64,000 nucleotides of DNA from Albidovulum marisflavi. Lineage in GTDB: Bacteria > Pseudomonadota > Alphaproteobacteria > Rhodobacterales > Rhodobacteraceae. Location of the stretch: assembly GCF_025751435.1 (NCBI RefSeq), contig NZ_JAOWKY010000001.1, positions 673,001 through 737,000 on the forward strand, in the 5' to 3' direction. The position numbers and the translations under genes are program-made. Below are positions 45,970 through 52,979 of this stretch, in pieces. Under the pieces are notes generated by a model. It had not been told where the DNA came from. It searched no databases and worked only from the letters and a program-made list of their open reading frames with translations. Every line of letters begins with the position of its first letter. The stretch's first letter is position 1.

Positions 45970-47435
45970 TGGGCCTTGACCTGCTGACCATTGGCCAGCG
46001 TCCGAAAGGGCGCACCGCGCTGGCGGCGCGCTGGATCGTCGGGTATGTTGATGGCCGTCACAAGCTCTTGGAGCAGGCAGAGATCGTCTTCGAAGACGAT
46101 CGCGTGATCCATGTCGGCGGCCCCTTTGACGGCCCGGTGGTCCGGCGCCTTGATCTGGGGGATGTGCTGGTTTCGCCCGGTTTCGTCGATCTGGATGCCC
46201 TGTCCGACCTTGATACCACCTTGTTGACGGTGGAAAACGGCCCGGGATGGGCCACCGGCCGCGTCTGGCCGCAATCCTACGTCGATCGTGGCCCCTATGA
46301 GATGTATACGCCCGACGAACTGGCCTTTCAGAAACGCTATGCCTTCGCCCAACTCCTGCGCCATGGCATAACCACGGCCCTGCCGATTGCATCGCTTTTC
46401 TATCGTGAATGGGGAGAAACCACCGCCGAGTTCGAGGCCGCAGCCGAAGCCGCAGCCGATCTTGGGCTGCGGGTCTGGCTTGGCCCCGCTTACCGGTCCG
46501 GGGGAATGGTCTGCACCGCGCCCGGCGTTCTCGAACCCCGATTTGACGAAGCCCGCGGCCTGCGGGGCCTTGCAGATGCCATCGATTTCGCCAGCCGTAT
46601 AGGCGGCAGTCATGGCGGACTGGTGCAGGCCATGCTGGCACCCGACCGGGTCGAGACCTGCACCCTTGAACTGCTGAAGCGCACGATGGCGGCGTCCAGG
46701 GACATGGGTTTGCCTGTCCGTCTGCACATGGCGCAGGGCAAGATGGAAAGGCGAACGGTTCAGGCCCTGCATGGGACGACCGGCCCCCAATGGCTTGCGC
46801 GGCATGGTCTGTTGAATGATCGGCTGATCGCGCCGCATGCTGTCGAGGCAGAGCCAGAGGATCTGGCACTTTACGCCCAGCACAATGTCACCATAGCGCA
46901 TTGCCCGCTGGTCTATGCCCGCGACGGCGAGATGCTGCGTTCCGTCCGGCGCTGTCTCGACATGGGCATCACCATCGGCATGGGCACGGATACGGCCCCT
47001 GCCGATATGGTGCTGAACATGGCAGTAGCCCTCATGATGGGCCGCGCCGCAGAGGGCAATGATCGCGGCCTGACCTCGGCCGAGGTGTTCAATGCCGCCA
47101 CAATAGGCGGCGCCGATGCGCTGAAGCGCCCCGATCTGGGGCGCCTGCAAGCGGGCTCAAAGGCCGACATGGCGATCTTTGACATGGCGGACAGCTATTT
47201 CGCGCCACGCATCGATCCTGTCCAAAGTTTGATCTTTGGGGCGTCGGGGCGGGTGACAAAGGCCGTGTTCGTTGATGGCCGCCTGTCGATGCGTGACGGT
47301 CAGGTGGCTGGAATGGACATGGCGGCCGCCCGCCAGCAGGCACAGAGCCAGTTTGATCGACTGCTGCTGCGCTACCCGGAGCGGAGTTGGGGACAGCCGA
47401 CCTTGGGGACCATGTTCCCCGCCACTTACCCATAA
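45966..47435 (+). CDS. Amidohydrolase-family (chlorohydrolase-like) protein with atypical metal motif
   Basis: 489 aa (GTG 45966; ATG 45969 equally possible), TIM-barrel amidohydrolase. Later ligands look normal: VRLHMAQGKMERRTV, LIAPHAVEAEPEDL, TIAHCPLVYARDGEML and TIGMGTDTAPADM. The usual first-strand HxH is replaced: after LVSPGFVDLDALSDLDTTLL there is no histidine. The active site may bind a single metal or use Asp ligands. Related to guanine-deaminase/SsnA/TrzN-type enzymes; substrate unknown. Last gene of the apparent operon. Confidence 0.82.
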   Translation: MMGLDLLTIGQRPKGRTALAARWIVGYVDGRHKLLEQAEIVFEDDRVIHVGGPFDGPVVRRLDLGDVLVSPGFVDLDALSDLDTTLLTVENGPGWATGRVWPQSYVDRGPYEMYTPDELAFQKRYAFAQLLRHGITTALPIASLFYREWGETTAEFEAAAEAAADLGLRVWLGPAYRSGGMVCTAPGVLEPRFDEARGLRGLADAIDFASRIGGSHGGLVQAMLAPDRVETCTLELLKRTMAASRDMGLPVRLHMAQGKMERRTVQALHGTTGPQWLARHGLLNDRLIAPHAVEAEPEDLALYAQHNVTIAHCPLVYARDGEMLRSVRRCLDMGITIGMGTDTAPADMVLNMAVALMMGRAAEGNDRGLTSAEVFNAATIGGADALKRPDLGRLQAGSKADMAIFDMADSYFAPRIDPVQSLIFGASGRVTKAVFVDGRLSMRDGQVAGMDMAAARQQAQSQFDRLLLRYPERSWGQPTLGTMFPATYP

Positions 47436-48109
47436 GAATGTAGCCGATACGATTCAGGCGGCCGGATCACCGGGGTTCCTGCGGCGGTTGCACCGTGACG
47501 CCCGGCCTGTCTGACTGCCGCCAGCACGCCCCAAGCGGCACATCCTCAGAACCTCCAGCGTGCCCCTGACCACTTGCAGACCTGCTGTCGGGTATGGTCC
47601 GCGATCTGGTGTTTGATGGAATGGGTCCCAACGGGGTCGTGGACTGGCCTGCCGCAGGAATCGTGCGCGCACTTGGAGAAGCGGCAGGTGAGTTGTCGGC
47701 TGATGGCTGGGCACCCGTCTCCGAGGCTGGCAGTTGGGTTGCCGATCGTCATCCCAGTCAGGTCCCCTCGAAATATGGTTGTAGAAGTTGGCGCCAGGTC
47801 ATCCACGAGTCCCGAGGCTGACGTACTGCGGCCCTGAAAGTTGAAGTTTGGTTCCTCGACCATGGGACGCTCTGCCCGGCTCTACGCGGACCTGAAGCCA
47901 TTCCTCGCGGCGACGACCTCCGGCTCTGGATCTGGCGGATCGGCTCCTGTCTGCTTCGCCTTGCCCTCGTTTGCGGCACCCAGCCTTTCTCAGCGGGCGG
48001 GAACGGCGCCTGCCACGCGGGACCAAGCGTCGTCGCTTTTGCGCATGTAGAATTCGGCGCCCGTCTCCGGGCATGCTAGGCTTGTGGAAATGGGGAAGTC
48101 GGAGGGCGC
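47436..48109. other. Gap between operon and panE-like gene: degraded sequence
   Basis: 674 bases without an intact gene. It contains one recognisable domain relic (47594-47821). The minus strand has a short in-frame tail reading CPETGAEFYMRKSDDAWSRV before a stop at about 47990, too short to assign. No terminator or insertion-sequence ends were recognised. It looks like decayed genes. Confidence 0.5.
47594..47821 (+). pseudogene. Relic of an OST-HTH/LOTUS domain (C-terminus of a NYN-type protein)
   Basis: 75-residue open frame. The segment IVRALGEAAGELSADGWAPV followed by SKYGCRSWRQVIHESRG resembles the OST-HTH pattern (LRE...GW-PLSELG...P...YGF-KLSDLIE) found at the end of NYN-domain nucleases. 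The expected final strand (FEV-like) is missing and the frame stops. No NYN domain is upstream. Assignment from pattern memory only. Confidence 0.4.
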
Positions 48110-49075
48110 ATGAAAATCGCAGTGATGGGCGCAGGTGCGCTCGGCGGCTACTTCGGAGGGCGTCTGGCGGCGGCAGGGCAGGAGGTAACGCTCATTGCGC
48201 GCGGGGCGCATCTCGCGGCGATCCGCGAACGGGGTTTGAAAATCCTGAGCCCGCGCGGGAACCTGCACGTGCCTGCGATCCCGGCGACCGATGATCCCGC
48301 AACGGTCGGGCCTGTCGACGTGATCATGTTCATGGTCAAGAACTACGACGTGGAAAGCGGTGCGCGCGCGATTGCACCGATGCTTGGCCCTGAGACGATG
48401 GTGGTGACCTGCCAGAACGGGGTCAGCGCCCATGAGCGTCTCGGCGCGATCATCGGCGCAGGGCGCGTGGTGCCGGGCGTGGCGCGTATCCCGGCGGATG
48501 TGCCAGAGCCCGGCGTCATCAACCATTCGGCCATGTGGGATACGCTCGTGTTCGGCGAGGCGGACGGACAGGTGACGGCGCGCGTCGAAGGGTTCCGCGA
48601 TGCGATCGTGGCGGCAGGCGCGACGGCCGTGCTTCCTGGCAATATCCTGCACGACCTCTGGAGGAAGTTCGTCTCGCAGGCCACTCTCGCGAGCATGACC
48701 GCGCTGACGCGGCTCGATCTCGGCCCGCTGCGGACCAATCCGGACAGCCGGGCGCTTTTTACCGCCGCGATGGAAGAGACCGAGCGGGTTGGCCGGGTGG
48801 CGGTTCCGGACCTGCCCGGAGAACTGGTCCGCAAGGAATGGGAAATCCTCGAAACCCTGCCCGACACGATGCATGCCTCGATGCTCGACGACCTTAACGC
48901 CGGCAAGCGGCTGGAGGTCGACTACCTGAGCGGGGACGTGGTGCGTCTGGGGCGCAAGCACGGGGTTCCGACACCGATCCACGAGGTGTTCCTTGCGGCG
49001 CTCCGGCCGTTCAAGGATGGAGATCCCGCAGGATTGGCGAAGGACGCGGTCCAGGAGTTCAGAACCCGCACCTGA
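48110..49075 (+). CDS. Ketopantoate reductase family protein (PanE/ApbA)
   Basis: 321 aa NADPH-dependent 2-oxoacid reductase. Rossmann motif MGAGALGGYFGGRLAAAG (residues about 6-23), catalytic Lys in LHDLWRKFVSQATLAS (about 180-195) and C-terminal substrate region SMLDDLNAGKRLEVDYLSG with the conserved Glu. GGAGGG precedes the ATG. As an island gene it may be a paralogue acting on a catabolic 2-oxoacid rather than the housekeeping pantothenate enzyme; that is inference. Its end overlaps the convergent small ORF by 17 bases. Confidence 0.88.
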   Translation: MKIAVMGAGALGGYFGGRLAAAGQEVTLIARGAHLAAIRERGLKILSPRGNLHVPAIPATDDPATVGPVDVIMFMVKNYDVESGARAIAPMLGPETMVVTCQNGVSAHERLGAIIGAGRVVPGVARIPADVPEPGVINHSAMWDTLVFGEADGQVTARVEGFRDAIVAAGATAVLPGNILHDLWRKFVSQATLASMTALTRLDLGPLRTNPDSRALFTAAMEETERVGRVAVPDLPGELVRKEWEILETLPDTMHASMLDDLNAGKRLEVDYLSGDVVRLGRKHGVPTPIHEVFLAALRPFKDGDPAGLAKDAVQEFRTRT

Positions 49076-49265
49076 CGCGCCAGCTGGCGTTGCCTTGCCG
49101 CCGCCGTAGCAGCCGCCGGATCAGTTGCACATCCCTGAGCCGTGGCGCCGGATCTTGCCCTGCTGTAACTAGCCGCAGGAAGTCCAACCAAGCCAATTCG
49201 TTCTCTGTCAGGCGACCGGGATCCCTCCTTGCCGTAACGTCACTTCTTGTCCCGGCCTCGGTCAT
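49059..49265 (-). CDS. Small protein of unknown function, partner of the XRE regulator
   Basis: 68 aa. After a polar N-terminus it reads LTENELAWLDFLRLVTAGQD and DVQLIRRLLRRRQ, probably two or three helices, strongly basic at the C-terminus. It starts inside the regulator's stop codon (ATGA, 49262-49265), the strongest reason to call it a gene. Not recognised. Possible roles: regulator partner, or antitoxin/toxin-like small protein. Confidence 0.55.
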   Translation of the reverse strand: MTEAGTRSDVTARRDPGRLTENELAWLDFLRLVTAGQDPAPRLRDVQLIRRLLRRRQGNASWRVRCGF

Positions 49266-49666
49266 TTTCCGAAGATCCCCCTGATCGCCGCCCGCCCCCG
49301 CGAGGTCAAGCTTGGGTCCGTATGACCAGAGGCATCGCGGATCTCATGGGTCCAGGCGGCCTCGTTCTTCGTCGCAACGACGCCAAAGATCTCCTCGATC
49401 GCGCGCTTTGTGGTGTCGCCACCGAGCTGCTCAAGCGCGAGGTTGAAGAGAAACCGGGGATCGCACTCGAGCGCGACAGCGAGGCTCGGCACGCGGTCGA
49501 GGGGCAGCTTGGTCGCACCGCTCTTGAGCATCGCGATCATGTTGGGGTTCACGAAGCCGGCCTGCTCGGCGATCTCGGCCTGAGTCTTGCGGGGCCGGAG
49601 CTCGAGAACGCGCTTCTCGAGGAACTTCGCCAGCCGGGAATCTTCATAGGGCTTTCTTGCCATCAT
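49262..49666 (-). CDS. XRE-family helix-turn-helix regulator
   Basis: 134 aa. The N-terminal HTH is LRPRKTQAEIAEQAGFVNPN plus MIAMLKSGATKLPLDRVPSL (residues about 22-62), a classic Cro/cI-like fold. A C-terminal tail of about 60 residues of unknown role follows. ATG 49666 has AAAGG upstream; a start at 49681 adds five residues. Last gene before the right island repeat; with the small downstream partner it may be a leftover of the island's own control functions. The 191-base gap to attR shows no other gene. Confidence 0.8.
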   Translation of the reverse strand: MMARKPYEDSRLAKFLEKRVLELRPRKTQAEIAEQAGFVNPNMIAMLKSGATKLPLDRVPSLAVALECDPRFLFNLALEQLGGDTTKRAIEEIFGVVATKNEAAWTHEIRDASGHTDPSLTSRGRAAIRGIFGK

Positions 49667-49857
49667 CGTCACCTTTCTCATCGCTCGCAGATCGTTCTGC
49701 TTGCGTGATCTATAGCGACGTAAAGTTGGGGAGATCGTGGGAGCTGGGTGAGAGGCCAGGCATCGTGCCGGTTAGGAAAGCCGAGCTAACCTATTGATCT
49801 TCTTAGACGCGAAATCGACTTGGTTGGGAAAATTCTCATGAGAGTTCAATGTTCCAA

Positions 49858-49926
49858 AGAGGAATCATAATCCTTGTGTCGGGGGTTCAAATCCCTCCTC
49901 CGCTACCACCCATCCCCTTGATATCG
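49858..49926. repeat. attR: right 69-bp direct repeat, partial tRNA-Met
   Basis: Exact copy of 38503-38571, starting in the anticodon stem. It lacks the tRNA 5' half, so it is not a functional tRNA; the preceding bases (AATGTTCCAA) are unrelated to tRNA. Marks the right end of the island. Confidence 0.93.
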
Positions 49927-49934
49927 TAGACGGG

Positions 49935-49956
49935 CCGGTCCGAATTTTCGGAACGG
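49935..49956. terminator. Original tRNA-Met terminator hairpin (chromosomal copy)
   Basis: CCGGTCCGA-ATTT-TCGGAACGG, 8 pairs with one mismatch. It differs from the left copy at one base and presumably terminated the tRNA before island insertion. The remaining bases to 50099 hold only a GGGTCC/GGACCC hairpin (50084-50099) abutting the dgkA stop. Confidence 0.5.
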
Positions 49957-50099
49957 TCGGCGTCATTCTAGGGTCCCTGCCGGGCATGGCTGCGTGGTGC
50001 CGGTATGGCGCGCGCTGAAACCCGCTCCGTCAAGGACGGGACGGGTGCTGCGAATCCCCGTCTTGCAGATATGCGGCCCCGGCGGGTCCGGACGGACCC

Positions 50100-50495
50100 T
50101 CAGAGCAGCCCCGTCATCACCGTTGCAAAGAACCCCGCGAAGACGACCAGCATCAGGCCGACCGCGAGAGAGCCGAGATCCTTTGCATCCTTTGCCATCT
50201 GCGACCACTCGGGCGACACGCGATCGGTCAGAACCTCGATCGCGGTGTTGATCGCCTCGACTGCCAGCACAAGCCCGGCAAGGACGCCCGCGATCAGCCA
50301 GTGCCACGGCTCGACGCCGCGCCACAGGAAGGCCAGGGCAACGACGAATGCGCCCAGAATCTCAAGCCGGGCCGCCGTTTCCGCCCACAGGCGGCGCAGG
50401 CCGTGCAGCGAATAACCGGCGGCATCCACGACATGCATCAGCCCGCCCCTGGGGGGCACCACGGTTCGGGGCGTTTCGCTTTCCGGAGCACTCAT
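50100..50495 (-). CDS. dgkA: Diacylglycerol kinase
   Basis: 131 aa integral membrane kinase that recycles diacylglycerol, a by-product of phosphoethanolamine transfer, to phosphatidic acid. The catalytic/signature region is AVEAINTAIEVLTDRVSPEW with the ExxNTAIE motif and TDR, and three membrane helices are predicted. ATG 50495 overlaps the eptA stop (TGATG) with AAGGG upstream. The pairing with eptA makes biochemical sense, since each EptA turnover on phosphatidylethanolamine releases diacylglycerol. Confidence 0.93.
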   Translation of the reverse strand: MSAPESETPRTVVPPRGGLMHVVDAAGYSLHGLRRLWAETAARLEILGAFVVALAFLWRGVEPWHWLIAGVLAGLVLAVEAINTAIEVLTDRVSPEWSQMAKDAKDLGSLAVGLMLVVFAGFFATVMTGLL

Positions 50496-52144
50496 CAGCT
50501 TGCCCTTTGTTCCTGGCAACCCTGCGTCAGATCGAACCCTGGGTCGCGCGCCGTCGTCGCGACGTCAAGCAGGCCAAGAACGCTGTGGAAGAGGTTGTCC
50601 TGGCTTGCCGGCCGCGCGGCGGCCTTGGCCAGGCAGCCCGCGTCCAGGCCCATGGCCTGCTTGTAGCCGTCATCCAGCCAGAGCACCATGGGAACCTTCG
50701 TCTGCGTCTCGGGCGCCATGAACATCGGGGCGGCGTGAAGGTAGAGCCCGCCTTCGCCAAGCGATTCCCCGTGATCCGACAGATACAGCATCGCGGTCAG
50801 CGCCCGGTCGCTGCCCGACAGCATGTCGATGGTCTGCGACAGGACGTAGTCGGTTTCCAGGATCGCGTTGTCGTAGGCGTTGACGATTTCATCGACGGTG
50901 CAGTCGGCGAACTCCGCCGTCTGGCAGTCGGGCGCAAAGACGGCGCGATCGCGCGGATAGCGCAGGTGATAGGCCGGGCCATGGTTGCCGATCATGTGAA
51001 GCACCAGGACCGTGTTCTGCGTGATCGTGTCCAGCGTCTGCCGGATCAGCGGCAGGAAGGCCTCGTCCGTGCATTCCACCGCGCAGGCGGCGGCGTCCAG
51101 CGCCGCGTCCACCCGATCCCACCCGGTGCGTGCGGCGATATGCTGATCGCCCGTGTTGTTGTCGACCCAGCGGACGGCGAAGCCAGCGCGCGCCAACACG
51201 TCCAACAGGTTTTCCTGCGCCAGAAACTTGTCGCGCGTGTAGTCCACCTGCGACAGGTTTGAGAACATGCAGGGCAGCGACACCGCGGTCGAGGTGCCGC
51301 AGGACGACACGTCCGGGAGGTTGATCACGTCGCGCTCGGCCAGGCCGGGTGTCGTCTGGCGCGCATAGCCGTTCAGGCCAAAGTTCTGTGCGCGCGCGGT
51401 TTCGCCGACGAACAGCACCAGAAGCACGGGCTTGTCCGCCGCGGCCAGGAAGGGGCCGGGTGCCGCATCCGTCGCGATAGCGCGCAGCGCCCCGGCCTCG
51501 GCCTTGAACTGCTGCTTGGCATAGCGCGTCACGGCGGCGATGGTCGCGCCCGGCTGATAGGAGGCCATGAGGTCCTTTCTTTCGCGCAGGACCGCCGAGA
51601 ATGTCTTGAAGTCGGCAAAAAGCCCGCCGACCAGCACCGCAAGGGACAGCGTCACCCCAAGCGGCCAGCGCCAGAGGTGATGCCAGCGCTTCACGCGGGC
51701 GACGCGCGGCCAGAAAAGAAGCGCCGCGGGAAGGACGCCGGTCAGAATGATCGACGACACCGCCCCCATGGTCATCAGGTGGCGCGATTCGGTGACGGTC
51801 GTCTCAAGCACGTTTCGCACCATTTCGCGGTCGATCAGAACGCCGAAGGCCCGTTCATAGTAATGCGCGCTCGCAGACACCAGGATCAGGACCGTGGCGA
51901 CCGGTCTTTGCAGCCGGCCCGGGGCGAGGAATTCAAGCGTCAGGACGGTCAGCGCGAAGATCGAGGTCGCGAACAAGGCGGCCTGAAACGGGCTGTCGCC
52001 GAAGATGTCGATCAGACGGTTCCAGAAACCGGTGTTGAGGATCGCGAGGATGTAGACAGCCACGATCAGGTTCAATGCGGTCTGCCCGATCACCGGGCGA
52101 GGGAGTTTCAGTCGGTTTGCGAAGCACGCGTTCTGCTCGGTCAT
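50495..52144 (-). CDS. eptA: Lipid A phosphoethanolamine transferase (EptA/Mcr family)
   Basis: 549 aa. Five N-terminal membrane helices (to about residue 175) are followed by a periplasmic alkaline-phosphatase-fold domain. Catalytic Thr lies in SSCGTSTAVSLPCMFSN, and the Zn-site motifs are VLFVGETARAQNFGLNGY, HMIGNHGPAYHLRYP and YLSDHGESLGEGGLYLH. Several cysteines are placed for the family's disulphides. Adds phosphoethanolamine to lipid A or core, reducing cationic-peptide binding. Operon with dgkA; divergent from a two-component system that likely controls it. Confidence 0.93.
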   Translation of the reverse strand: MTEQNACFANRLKLPRPVIGQTALNLIVAVYILAILNTGFWNRLIDIFGDSPFQAALFATSIFALTVLTLEFLAPGRLQRPVATVLILVSASAHYYERAFGVLIDREMVRNVLETTVTESRHLMTMGAVSSIILTGVLPAALLFWPRVARVKRWHHLWRWPLGVTLSLAVLVGGLFADFKTFSAVLRERKDLMASYQPGATIAAVTRYAKQQFKAEAGALRAIATDAAPGPFLAAADKPVLLVLFVGETARAQNFGLNGYARQTTPGLAERDVINLPDVSSCGTSTAVSLPCMFSNLSQVDYTRDKFLAQENLLDVLARAGFAVRWVDNNTGDQHIAARTGWDRVDAALDAAACAVECTDEAFLPLIRQTLDTITQNTVLVLHMIGNHGPAYHLRYPRDRAVFAPDCQTAEFADCTVDEIVNAYDNAILETDYVLSQTIDMLSGSDRALTAMLYLSDHGESLGEGGLYLHAAPMFMAPETQTKVPMVLWLDDGYKQAMGLDAGCLAKAAARPASQDNLFHSVLGLLDVATTARDPGFDLTQGCQEQRAS

Positions 52145-52325
52145 CTGTCTTTCTCTGGTGCAGGGCAGGCCCGGCATGAAAAACCGGGGCGGTCATCGGA
52201 CTTGCGGTCCGCGCAAGGCCCTGGCGGGCCTGCGAGACTGCCATTGCAGGGGAACCTTGCGGCAGCCTTACAGAGGCGATGAAACTGCCACTCGCACCAC
52301 CTGCTGGAGCAGGCTACAAGGGGTC

Positions 52326-52979
52326 ATGCGCCTGCTGCTGGTCGAAGACACCGATGAGCTTGCCCAGTCGATCCTGAGGTTTCTCAGGGCCGAGGGACAT
52401 GCCGTCGACCACGCCGCCGATGCCGCAACAGCCGAGGAGGCGATGGCGCTGGCGACCTACGCCTGCGTGATTCTCGACCTTGGCCTGCCCGACGGGTCCG
52501 GGCTGGATGTGCTGAGGGCACGCCGCCGGGCGGGTGACCGGACGCCGGTGCTGATCGCCACCGCGCGCGACCAGATCAGCGACCGGATCGCGGGACTGGA
52601 TGCCGGGGCCGATGACTATGTCGTCAAGCCCTTCGATCTCAGCGAACTGTCGGCCCGCATCCGGGCCCATGCGCGGCGCGGGCAGGGCCTGCCGGAAACC
52701 CGGATCGCCGTCGCGGATCTGGAGGTCGATCGCGCCGCCGCGCGGCTTTGGCGGGACGGCGCGGAAATCAGGCTGACGGCGCGGGAATGGGCGGTGTTCG
52801 ACGCCCTGCTGGGCGCGCGCGGGCGCGTCGTGTCGAAGTCGGTGCTGGAAGATGTGCTGGGCAGTTTCGATACCGCGATCGAAGGCAACGCGGTCGAGGT
52901 CTATGTCTCGCGTCTGCGCAACAAGCTTGGCCCCGCGGTGATAGAGACGCGGCGCGGCCTGGGATACGTCTTGCCATGA
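52326..52979 (+). CDS. OmpR/QseB-type response regulator
   Basis: 217 aa. Receiver domain with phospho-acceptor Asp in ACVILDLGLPDGSGLDVL (about residue 51), acidic pair LLLVEDTDEL, and Lys in DDYVVKPFDLSEL. The winged-helix output is REWAVFDALLGARGRVVSKS and GNAVEVYVSRLRNKLG. ATG 52326 is chosen, as upstream sequence has no receiver similarity. Overlaps the kinase start (ATGA). Resembles PmrA/QseB/BasR regulators of LPS modification, matching the divergent eptA. Confidence 0.92.
   Translation: MRLLLVEDTDELAQSILRFLRAEGHAVDHAADAATAEEAMALATYACVILDLGLPDGSGLDVLRARRRAGDRTPVLIATARDQISDRIAGLDAGADDYVVKPFDLSELSARIRAHARRGQGLPETRIAVADLEVDRAAARLWRDGAEIRLTAREWAVFDALLGARGRVVSKSVLEDVLGSFDTAIEGNAVEVYVSRLRNKLGPAVIETRRGLGYVLP

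Larger units (their letters stand above)
38503..49857. mobile_element. Genomic island inserted in tRNA-Met, 11,355 bp
   Basis: Bounded by perfect 69-bp direct repeats (38503-38571 and 49858-49926) that comprise the anticodon-arm-to-3' end of tRNA-Met plus 18 downstream bases. The left junction holds a tyrosine-recombinase C-terminal remnant ending inside the tRNA, as integrases of tRNA-targeting islands commonly do. Cargo: GntR regulator, polyamine-type ABC transporter, amidohydrolases, flavin-reductase-fold protein, broken racemase, ketopantoate-reductase homologue, XRE regulator and small partner. Outside it, selD/mnmH and dgkA/eptA look like core genome. With the integrase broken it is presumably immobile. 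Confidence 0.9.
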
